Shown piece by piece: positions 1 through 4,800 of a stretch of 9,767 nt of DNA; position 1 is the first letter of the stretch; each line of letters opens with the position of its first letter. The DNA lies in the NCBI GenBank assembly GCA_031284195.1, contig JAITAI010000185.1, positions 1-9,767 of the forward strand. Reading direction: 5' to 3'. This DNA comes from Treponema sp. GTDB lineage: Bacteria; Spirochaetota; Spirochaetia; Treponematales; Breznakiellaceae. The notes beneath the pieces are model-generated. The model was not told the origin of the DNA. It saw only the letters and a program-made list of their open reading frames with translations, and made no database searches. The position numbers were made by a program, and so were the translations under genes.

Positions 1-4
1 TTCC

Positions 5-26
5 TATTAAAACGATCGTTTTAATA
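5..26. promoter_or_regulatory. 22-bp perfect palindrome, candidate operator upstream of the importer operon
   Basis: The half-site tattaaaacga is followed directly by its exact reverse complement with no spacer. It lies 40 bp before the leader peptide start and overlaps AT-rich hexamers that could act as a -10 box (TAATAT at 22-27 or TATAGA at 25-30). A gapless dyad this long is typical of a binding site for a dimeric repressor. Any -35 box would lie at or beyond the window edge, so the promoter assignment is weak. The regulator is unknown. Confidence 0.45.
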
Positions 27-65
27 TAGATATTTAATCAATATGAATAATAGGAGGTACATCCG

Positions 66-92
66 ATGTGTTGTTATTCTGCATCCCGGTAA
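66..92 (+). CDS. Short leader peptide MCCYSASR with tandem Cys codons
   Basis: An ATG at 66 is preceded by a perfect Shine-Dalgarno AGGAGG at 52-57 with 8 nt spacing. The frame reads ATG TGT TGT TAT TCT GCA TCC CGG TAA, giving eight residues with two consecutive Cys right after the start. It lies 96 nt upstream of an amino acid importer operon whose make-up resembles a cystine transporter. Very short Cys-rich upstream frames that sense cysteinyl-tRNA supply are known before sulfur genes in Actinobacteria; an equivalent here is inference. Two hairpins follow (118-138 and 152-171). The Cys-codon stretch 68-73 can pair with 121-126 in the 5' arm of the first hairpin (six pairs including one G-U), which would let ribosome position affect leader folding. 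No U-tract terminator follows, so any control would be through translation or Rho. It could be fortuitous, but the ideal RBS argues that it is translated. Confidence 0.55.
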   Translation: MCCYSASR

Positions 93-117
93 CCATACCT
101 TCATGTAAAGGAGTTGT

Positions 118-138
118 CATTAACACGGTGTGTTAATG
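118..138 (+). promoter_or_regulatory. Inverted repeat / hairpin in the importer leader
   Basis: Perfect 9-bp arms cattaacac and gtgttaatg are separated by ggt. It could be an RNA hairpin in the leader or a DNA operator for a dimeric regulator. It lies between the short Cys-rich frame and the first importer gene and has no trailing T run, so it is not an intrinsic terminator. Its 5' arm partly complements the Cys codons of the leader frame. Confidence 0.45.
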
Positions 139-151
139 TTCGATTGGACGT

Positions 152-171
152 AAGCGGCAATACCGCCGCTT
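152..171 (+). promoter_or_regulatory. GC-rich hairpin just before the binding-protein RBS
   Basis: Arms aagcggc (152-158) and gccgctt (165-171) form a 7-bp stem with a 6-nt loop. The stem ends four bases before the Shine-Dalgarno aaaggag at 175-181. It does not cover the RBS. It may protect the mRNA or compete with the upstream hairpin in a switch. Confidence 0.4.
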
Positions 172-187
172 CTTAAAGGAGTTTACT

Positions 188-1006
188 ATGAAAAAAACAA
201 GGATTTTTGTTTTATCTGTTCTGTTGTTTACAACGGTTATCGTGATTATCGGCGCTGCCGGTTCATCCGATAATAAGGGATCTTCCGCTGGGAAACCTCG
301 GGAAATCATCATCGGCGCCGGTTCCGCGTACAATCCTTACTGGTTTCTGGATGCGAACAACCAGCTAACAGGGTTTGAAAAGGCGGTGCTGGACGAAATC
401 GACGCCCGGCATCCTGAGTTCACCCTGACCTATCAGATTTACGACTTTGCGAACATTCTTTTGTCTTTGGAATCGGGAAAAATCGACGTAGCGGTTCATC
501 AGTATGAGTACAACATTGAGCGGAATCAGAAGTACCTCTACGGCAAGGTGGGATATACCATGTTTCCCCAATACATAGCGGTTCGGGAAGACGATAACAG
601 CATTAAAAGTTTTGAGGACCTGAAGGGGAAGACGGTTGTCTCAACCAGTACCACTAACAACAGTTATTATATAACCAACAAATGGAACGAGGATCATGGA
701 AGGCCCTTTACCATCATCTTCGAGGCAACCAACGCACTGGCATTAGAGGATATTGCTACCGGCAGGGCGGACGCAATGGTGAGCATGATACGAAACATCG
801 AGAACTACAAAAAGGAATATCAGGCCAAAATCAAAGCTGTCGGTAATCCGGTAGACAATTCCAATACCTATTACCTTTTTAACAAGCAAACCGGCGAAGA
901 ACTGCGGCAGATTTTTGACGCTGCCCTCCAGGAACTTAAAGATGATGGAACGCTGGTAAAACTTTCCCACCAATGGCTGGGAGGGGATTTCATCGTTAAG
1001 GATTAA
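188..1006 (+). CDS. Periplasmic amino acid-binding protein of ABC importer (TcyJ/TcyK-like, probably cystine)
   Basis: This 272-residue protein is a family 3 (GlnH/HisJ type) solute-binding protein, which captures an amino acid outside the inner membrane and delivers it to the permeases encoded next. Residues 1-24 form a signal sequence (KKTR, then a hydrophobic run to about 24). There is no Cys lipobox, so cleavage by signal peptidase I near GAAG-SS, or an uncleaved anchor, is more likely than lipidation. The mature part shows the expected two-lobe order: start of lobe 1 with GAGSAYNPYWF (43-53) and TGFEKAV (61-67), then SLESGKIDVAVHQYEYN (93-109), SFEDLKGKTVV (141-151) opening lobe 2, TGRADAMVS (191-199) and the C-terminal DGTLVKLSHQWLGGDF. 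The AVHQ-Y-N-ER-KYL stretch and the WLGGDF ending resemble B. subtilis TcyJ/TcyK from memory. The start is supported by AAGGAG 7 bp upstream. Family is certain; the cystine substrate is inferred. Confidence 0.9.
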   Translation: MKKTRIFVLSVLLFTTVIVIIGAAGSSDNKGSSAGKPREIIIGAGSAYNPYWFLDANNQLTGFEKAVLDEIDARHPEFTLTYQIYDFANILLSLESGKIDVAVHQYEYNIERNQKYLYGKVGYTMFPQYIAVREDDNSIKSFEDLKGKTVVSTSTTNNSYYITNKWNEDHGRPFTIIFEATNALALEDIATGRADAMVSMIRNIENYKKEYQAKIKAVGNPVDNSNTYYLFNKQTGEELRQIFDAALQELKDDGTLVKLSHQWLGGDFIVKD

Positions 1007-1013
1007 CGGAAGG

Positions 1014-1050
1014 CCGGGGAAATATTCTTCAACAGATGGAAAGCCCCCGG
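1014..1050 (+). other. Intergenic hairpin between binding protein and first permease
   Basis: Arms ccgggg (1014-1019) and ccccgg (1045-1050) enclose a 25-nt loop. No T run follows. GC stems just after the binding-protein gene are common in ABC importer operons, where they stabilise the upstream message and let the binding protein be made in excess. That role is inferred here. Confidence 0.35.
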
Positions 1051-1078
1051 TTCTCCTGTTCCGAAAGGGGTATAGGGC

Positions 1079-1831
1079 ATGAATTTTTTCAGTTGGTCAT
1101 TTTTTGGCATCACCCTGGTCCGCATTGTGGGCCGTGTTCCGGTAACCTTGGGTATTACTGCCGGGGCTTTTTCCATCGGAATTGTCCTGGCGTTTATCCT
1201 TGCGGCGGTTCAGTTATACAAGGTTCCCCTGGCATGGCAGGCCGCCAGGTTTTATATATCATTCATTCGTGGGACTCCCATCCTTATACAACTGCTTATC
1301 TGTAACCTCTTGCTCCCCAGCCTTATTTGGCGTATTACCAGTTATAACGTGGGCCGTTATTGGCGGCCTATCGTTTTCGTTATCATGGCTTACGCCTTAA
1401 ATAGCGCCGCCTTTTTATCGGAAACCTTGCGGGCCTCTGTTTCCGGTGTTGGCGCAGGACAGCAGGAAGCGGCCTATTCAGTGGGCTTAACCAAACTCCA
1501 ATCTCTGGTTTACGTCATCCTGCCTCAGGCAATCAGAATCAGCATTCCGGGTATGGCAAACTCCCTTTCCAGCCTCCTCAAGGATACATCCCTGGCGTAC
1601 AGTGCCGCGGGCATTCTGGATATTATGGGTATGGCCTCTACCAACGCGACCGCTTCATTTCGCGGTCAGAGCGGATCCGTATTATCCGCCACATTTCGGG
1701 AAATGGAAGGCTATATCGGAGCGGCCTGTGTCTTTTTTGTGCTTTGTATACTTTTGGAACGAGGGATGAACCTCTTGTCAAAGCATCTTGACCGGGGAGG
1801 AGGATACATCCCCTGGGAAAAGAGAGGTTGA
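1079..1831 (+). CDS. Amino acid ABC transporter permease (TcyL-like)
   Basis: This 250-residue integral membrane protein belongs to the HisM/GlnP permease family. It has a hydrophobic segment around 20-45 (PVTLGITAGAFSIGIVLAFIL), the family signature FIRGTPILIQL (62-72), another segment around 98-116, and the cytoplasmic EAA loop at 130-149 (EAAYSVGLTKLQ...LPQ) that docks on the ATPase. After this comes IPGMANSLSSLLKDTSLAY, also typical, and a last membrane segment around 212-227. The residue 191-210 region (ATASFRGQSGS) is a periplasmic stretch. It is the first of two permeases and probably forms a heterodimer with its neighbour, which begins 3 bp after the stop. The ATG at 1079 is chosen because the family homology begins near it; the purine-rich run AAAGGGG lies about 8 bp upstream. 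Confidence 0.92.
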   Translation: MNFFSWSFFGITLVRIVGRVPVTLGITAGAFSIGIVLAFILAAVQLYKVPLAWQAARFYISFIRGTPILIQLLICNLLLPSLIWRITSYNVGRYWRPIVFVIMAYALNSAAFLSETLRASVSGVGAGQQEAAYSVGLTKLQSLVYVILPQAIRISIPGMANSLSSLLKDTSLAYSAAGILDIMGMASTNATASFRGQSGSVLSATFREMEGYIGAACVFFVLCILLERGMNLLSKHLDRGGGYIPWEKRG

Positions 1832-1834
1832 ATC

Positions 1835-2533
1835 ATGGGACTTTCTTTTGATCCTTCCTTCTTTTTTTATGAGATTACCATTGCCCTGTCGTATCTTCCG
1901 GTAGTTACCCTGCTCAGCGTGGTTCCCCTAGTGGGAGGAGTAGTTTTAGGAACTGTCTTAGCCCTGTGCCGGATTTATCATGTCCCCGGCTGGCAGCGTT
2001 TCGCCCAGGCCTATGTAACGGCGTTGCGGTCAATCCCTTTGCTGCTGCAGATGTTCGTAGCCTATTTTATTACCAAGGCAATATACGCTGTTTTTGGATT
2101 TGATCAGCTCACGCTGAATAAGCTGGGAGTTGTGGTGGTCATGTTGACCCTGGATGCGGCGGGTTTTTTATCCGAAGGGATCAGATCCGCCCTGTTGTCG
2201 ATAGAAAAAGGTCAATATGAGGCGGGATATTCTGTAGGCCTGACCGGGCTTCAGGTAATCTACCATATCGTACTTCCCCAAAGCCTGCCGGTGGCGATTC
2301 CCATTGTGGGTTCCTCGTTTATCGGCATTGTTAAGGGTTCTTCGGCAGCCTATCTCCTGGGCATTATCGAGATGATCCAGGGAACAGCCATGAATACCGC
2401 GGGAAACTACCGGTATCTTGAAGCTTACTGTGCAGTGGCCCTTATTTACTGGGCAATAACCATCCTGATAGAACGGTTGACCGGAGTGGCAGAAAAGAAA
2501 GTGCGGCTTCACATGAAAGGAGGAGTAAGTTGA
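1835..2533 (+). CDS. Amino acid ABC transporter permease, second subunit (TcyM-like)
   Basis: This 232-residue membrane protein is of the same permease family as its upstream neighbour but clearly diverged. Visible parts are the first membrane segment (20-47), the conserved ALRSIPLLLQM (63-73) that corresponds to FRGTPLLVQL of the family, the segment 98-112 (GVVVVMLTLDAAGF), the EAA loop at 129-148 (EAGYSVGLTG...VLP), IPIVGSSFIGIVKGSSAAYL and a C-terminal segment around 198-212. The RGTP motif is altered to RSIP and the second Ala of EAA is Gly, both tolerable. Two different permeases with one ATPase matches the TcyL/TcyM/TcyN layout. Its stop overlaps the TTG start of the ATPase gene by 4 bp, so translation is coupled. 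Confidence 0.92.
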   Translation: MGLSFDPSFFFYEITIALSYLPVVTLLSVVPLVGGVVLGTVLALCRIYHVPGWQRFAQAYVTALRSIPLLLQMFVAYFITKAIYAVFGFDQLTLNKLGVVVVMLTLDAAGFLSEGIRSALLSIEKGQYEAGYSVGLTGLQVIYHIVLPQSLPVAIPIVGSSFIGIVKGSSAAYLLGIIEMIQGTAMNTAGNYRYLEAYCAVALIYWAITILIERLTGVAEKKVRLHMKGGVS

Positions 2534-3282
2534 TACACATTACCAATCTGTATAAAAAATTCGGAAACAAAGCAGTGATCCGGGGCATTGACCTATCCGT
2601 AAAGGACGGGGAAACAGTTGCCGTAATCGGCCCTTCCGGCTCGGGAAAAACAACCCTTCTGCGATGCCTTAACTGTCTTGAACATGCCGATGAGGGAGAA
2701 CTGGTCATTGATGACTTCTTCGTTTCCCTGAAAAAGCATTCCGGCAGGGATACCCTGACGGTACGGCGGAAAACAGCTATGGTTTTTCAGCAGTACAACC
2801 TGTTTAGAAATATGACCGCGCTGGAGAATGTGGAACTGGGGCTCAGAGTTGCACAGAAGAAAAAACAAAATCAGGCGGAGCAGGAGGCAAAATCGGCCCT
2901 TGTACGGGTAGGGCTGGAAGAATATTTTGAACGCTACCCCTCGGAACTATCCGGAGGACAGCAGCAGCGGGTCGGCATCGCCCGGGCAATGGCACTCAAT
3001 CCACGGATTATTCTTTTCGATGAACCAACCAGCGCCTTGGACCCGGAATGGGTGGGGGAAGTGCTGGCGGTTATCAAACAACTTGCCGACCAGGGACAGA
3101 CCATGCTGATTGTTTCTCATGAGATGAATTTTGTGCGGAAGATTGCCGGTCATGTGGTTTTTATAGATGAAGGCTTGGTGGTGGAAGAAGGTACTCCAGA
3201 GGACATTTTTGTGCATCCCCGGAAAGAACGGACTATTCACTTTTTAAAGACTGTTACCGACGACTGGATTTATAAGATATAA
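2530..3282 (+). CDS. Amino acid ABC transporter ATP-binding protein (TcyN/GlnQ-like)
   Basis: This 250-residue ATPase powers the importer from the cytoplasmic face. All nucleotide-binding motifs are intact: Walker A GPSGSGKT (34-41), Q-loop FQQYNLF (86-92), signature LSGGQQQR (140-147), Walker B ILFDEP (160-165) with catalytic Glu, D-loop SALD (168-171) and H-loop His197 in VSHEM. The length and the FVHPRKERTIHFL tail match the polar amino acid subfamily (HisP/GlnQ/TcyN). The start is TTG at 2530, inside the stop of the upstream permease (shared TTGA) and preceded by the strong RBS AAAGGAGG at 2517-2524; no ATG fits as well. It is the last gene of the operon. The assignment to this family is firm, the exact substrate is not. 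Confidence 0.93.
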   Translation: MIHITNLYKKFGNKAVIRGIDLSVKDGETVAVIGPSGSGKTTLLRCLNCLEHADEGELVIDDFFVSLKKHSGRDTLTVRRKTAMVFQQYNLFRNMTALENVELGLRVAQKKKQNQAEQEAKSALVRVGLEEYFERYPSELSGGQQQRVGIARAMALNPRIILFDEPTSALDPEWVGEVLAVIKQLADQGQTMLIVSHEMNFVRKIAGHVVFIDEGLVVEEGTPEDIFVHPRKERTIHFLKTVTDDWIYKI

Positions 3283-3344
3283 CCTTTGTCCATCGCATCT
3301 AGCGTTTTGGTCGCCTTGTAAAGGCTGTTACTATTGAAGGGAGT

Positions 3345-3382
3345 AATGAAGAACCCTGGGGCTTACCTTGAAGTTCTTCATT
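3345..3382 (+). other. 10-bp inverted repeat after the importer operon, possible weak terminator
   Basis: Arms aatgaagaac (3345-3354) and gttcttcatt (3373-3382) are perfectly complementary with an 18-nt loop. Only a poor T run (tttat) overlaps its end. It could end the importer transcript or be chance. No clear terminator exists elsewhere between the ATPase gene and the decayed gene downstream. Confidence 0.3.
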
Positions 3383-3482
3383 TATCTGTAGTCCCACAGG
3401 CTGCTAGTAAAATACAGAATAAACACAGGTTATGCTTCCGGGATTTTACTTCCCAACAAAATCCCTCTGGCAAATACCGTGA

Positions 3483-4008
3483 GGGGCACCACCAGAACCA
3501 GATCAAAACAGCTTACCAGGGGAGATCCGGGACATCGGTAAAATCTTCGGGGTTGAAGCACGGGCCACAACGTATATTACGGATCAGCAGGCCCGAATCA
3601 AGGCTGTACAAGATAAAATTGCCGGACAAGGTCCGGTGAGCGTCCTGGTATACGACAGTAGAAACGATGGGGTGTTTACCTGCAGCGGCAGTAACTTTGA
3701 AACCCTGTTGATAGGTCAAGCCGGAGGCAGGAATATTTTTGACAATCTCACGGAAAAGGCCTGGATTACGGTGAGTTATGAAGCGGTGCTTGCCCGTAAT
3801 CCGCAAGTCATCATTATTCATGACTACAATGCCTCTTCGGTAGCAGTAAAAATGGCTGAAATCAAAGGTAATGACATGCTCGCCCAGCTTGATGCGGTGA
3901 AGAACAACCGCTTTGTGATGATTGAGTTAGAAAGTGTTTTACCGGGAAACCGTCTTGCTTTATACGGTGGAGAAACTTGCCAAGGGCTTATATCCTGCGC
4001 TGTTTTAA
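3483..4008 (+). pseudogene. Decayed periplasmic binding protein of BtuF/FepB/FhuD type (C-terminal part)
   Basis: The frame from 3483 encodes GEIRDIGKIFGVEARATTYI, then GPVSVLVYD, a FETLLIGQAGGRNIF block and VSYEAVLARNPQVIIIHDY. This is the order found in the C-terminal half of Peripla_BP_2 proteins that bind cobalamin, haem or ferric siderophores (the helical linker, the aGG.Nif motif, and the s-E-ll-nPDvIi motif). Near the end an extra T in the run 3959-3961 shifts the frame; reading the other frame from 3961 restores the family ending YTVEKLAKGLYPALF and a TAA at 4006-4008. Upstream there is an in-frame TGA at 3480-3482, and the other frame before about 3518 (NQIKTAYQ) joins plausibly onto EIRDIG, which suggests a second frameshift. 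No signal peptide or N-terminal lobe is recognisable in 3283-3482. No cognate permease or ATPase is nearby. It is a non-functional remnant. Confidence 0.75.
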
Positions 4009-4382
4009 CCTGAGTTCAAGCCGCTCTGCCTGAAGTACCTTAGTCAGCTTTTTACAGGCCCCTGGGAGTTCCAAAGCGGCAAAGACCCCAAGCAAGAGGC
4101 GCCTGCAGTGGGCGTTATGAGGGACAGAGGAGTTTGGGGGATACAGCGTACGTCCCTTCGTTCTTACATCATGCGGGGCTAACCCCGAGCCGTGCGGGAA
4201 TTGTCCCGAACCATGCGGAATCTTGAGGTAATGGGCGCTTGGACCCTGTATCACCATTGCCGTACCGCGAGGTGTTAAACCCGCTGGCGGGCTTGCAATT
4301 TTTTGGGGGATGTGTTACCCTAAATACAAGTGGAGAATCCATCGTAGAGGAGAGAAGACCATAATTTCTTTCTAGAGTGGGA
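4009..4382. other. Non-coding stretch between the decayed gene and the hyd leader
   Basis: I find no convincing gene here on either strand. A - strand open frame over 3988-4257 encodes a low-complexity PHGSG repeat that comes from the hairpin repeats and has no RBS. Complementary hexamers gccgct (4020-4025) and agcggc (4075-4080) could pair at a distance. A TTGCAA at 4293-4298 followed after 17 bp by TACCCT (4316-4321) is a weak promoter candidate for the downstream leader. Confidence 0.4.
4170..4218. repeat. Tandem 21-bp hairpin repeats (2.3 copies)
   Basis: Two units, 4170-4190 and 4191-4211, align as c-r-tgcggg...cccga-r-c, and a partial third begins catgcgg at 4212. Each full unit forms its own 5-bp GC stem with a 4-nt loop: cgggg-ctaa-ccccg and cggga-attg-tcccg. 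The loops differ while the stems stay paired, including a compensated change of a stem base pair (g-c to a-t). It resembles a small REP-type palindromic unit. The origin is unknown. Confidence 0.45.
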
Positions 4383-4461
4383 CCCTACCTGGTTTATATA
4401 TACCTTATGAATCAAGATTCGTTCTGATTCGGTGAGGGCAGAGAACGATACTGTGTACGTT
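4383..4461 (+). ncRNA. Candidate structured 5' leader (three-way junction plus hairpin) before the hyd genes
   Basis: Helices can be drawn by eye that nest without conflict. P1 pairs cccTacc (4383-4389) with ggtgaggg (4431-4438), seven pairs and one bulged G. Inside it P2 is ggtttata-tatacc (4391-4404), which is AU-rich with one mismatch, and P3 pairs gaatca (4409-4414) with tgattc (4425-4430) around a 10-nt loop. A further hairpin pairs aacg-ta (4444-4450) with tacgtt (4456-4461). An intrinsic terminator follows 5 nt later. A closed multi-helix domain directly before a terminator and a start codon is the usual plan of a transcriptional riboswitch or attenuator. I do not recognise a known class, and the fold is not energy-computed. 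Confidence 0.35.
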
Positions 4462-4466
4462 ATCAT

Positions 4467-4497
4467 GCTCTCAGGCTATACCTGAGAGCTTTTTTTT
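4467..4497 (+). terminator. Intrinsic terminator 32 nt upstream of the hyd regulator start
   Basis: Perfect 9-bp stem gctctcagg / cctgagagc (4467-4475, 4481-4489) with a 5-nt loop, followed by eight T residues (4490-4497). Only 32 nt separate it from the ATG at 4530, too little for a promoter in addition to the RBS at about 4515-4523. It therefore either sits inside the leader of the hyd transcript as an attenuator or shares space with an unrecognised promoter. It may also end transcripts arriving from the decayed gene. Confidence 0.85.
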
Positions 4498-4529
4498 GCC
4501 TGATCTGGATCATCTAAGGAGAGGAACAC

Positions 4530-4799
4530 ATGAGACGAATTGCGGTAATTGGCGCGATTTTGGAAAAACCCCAACTCAGCCAAAAAGCTTTTAACGAGAC
4601 CGTTTCCTTGTACAAGGAAATTGTGAAAGGACGGATGGGTATTCCTTTTGATGAAGAAGACATGGCGGTGATCTCCCTTACCCTCTTAGGGGAACTGGAT
4701 GCGATTAACGCCCTCACCGGAAAGCTCGGTAACCTTCCCCATGTAACGGTAAAAACCGCGGTGTCTGGTATGCTGAAAAGCGAACAAGAGGAGGGCTAA
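4530..4799 (+). CDS. TM1266-family [FeFe]-hydrogenase system regulator
   Basis: This 89-residue protein matches the TM1266 family, small ACT/NikR-C-like proteins found beside hydEFG genes and called iron-only hydrogenase system regulators. Matching features in order are RRIAVIGAILEKP (2-14), FNETVSLYKEIVKGRMGIPF (21-40), MAVISLTLLGELDAINALTGKLGNLPHVTVKTAVS. The alternating beta and helix pattern fits a ferredoxin-like fold that usually forms dimers or tetramers. No DNA-binding domain or metal ligand cluster is visible, so a direct transcription-factor role is not shown by the sequence; it may act by binding a ligand or partner. The RBS AAGGAGAGG precedes the ATG, and the stop is one base from the hydG start. 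Full family length. Confidence 0.9.
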   Translation: MRRIAVIGAILEKPQLSQKAFNETVSLYKEIVKGRMGIPFDEEDMAVISLTLLGELDAINALTGKLGNLPHVTVKTAVSGMLKSEQEEG

Positions 4800-4800
4800 G

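Noticed and set aside
119..136. Second mini-frame in the leader (ATT AAC ACG GTG TGT TAA) after the SD-like aaaggag at 107-113.
   Set aside because: ATT is a very rare start codon, and the bases are explained by the perfect inverted repeat.
1036..1305. 89-codon + strand frame overlapping the first permease gene.
   Set aside because: The permease frame explains the bases with clear motifs; this one is out of frame and Cys/His/Pro-rich nonsense.
4170..4218. CRISPR array or group II intron domain V (gagccgtgcggg).
   Set aside because: The units abut without spacers, and only two are complete. The hairpin lacks the two-base bulge and GAAA tetraloop of domain V, and no reverse transcriptase or intron core is present.
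3988..4257. 89-codon open frame on the - strand.
   Set aside because: No RBS and no recognisable protein; its PHGSG repeat is only the translation of the hairpin repeats.
4480..4520. String cctgatctggat and a nearby ctgaga resemble the conserved core of the TPP riboswitch, tempting because HydG is related to ThiH.
   Set aside because: The matching CCAGCG half, the ACCC element and a closing P1 stem are absent, and the ctgaga is part of the terminator stem. The spacing is also wrong.
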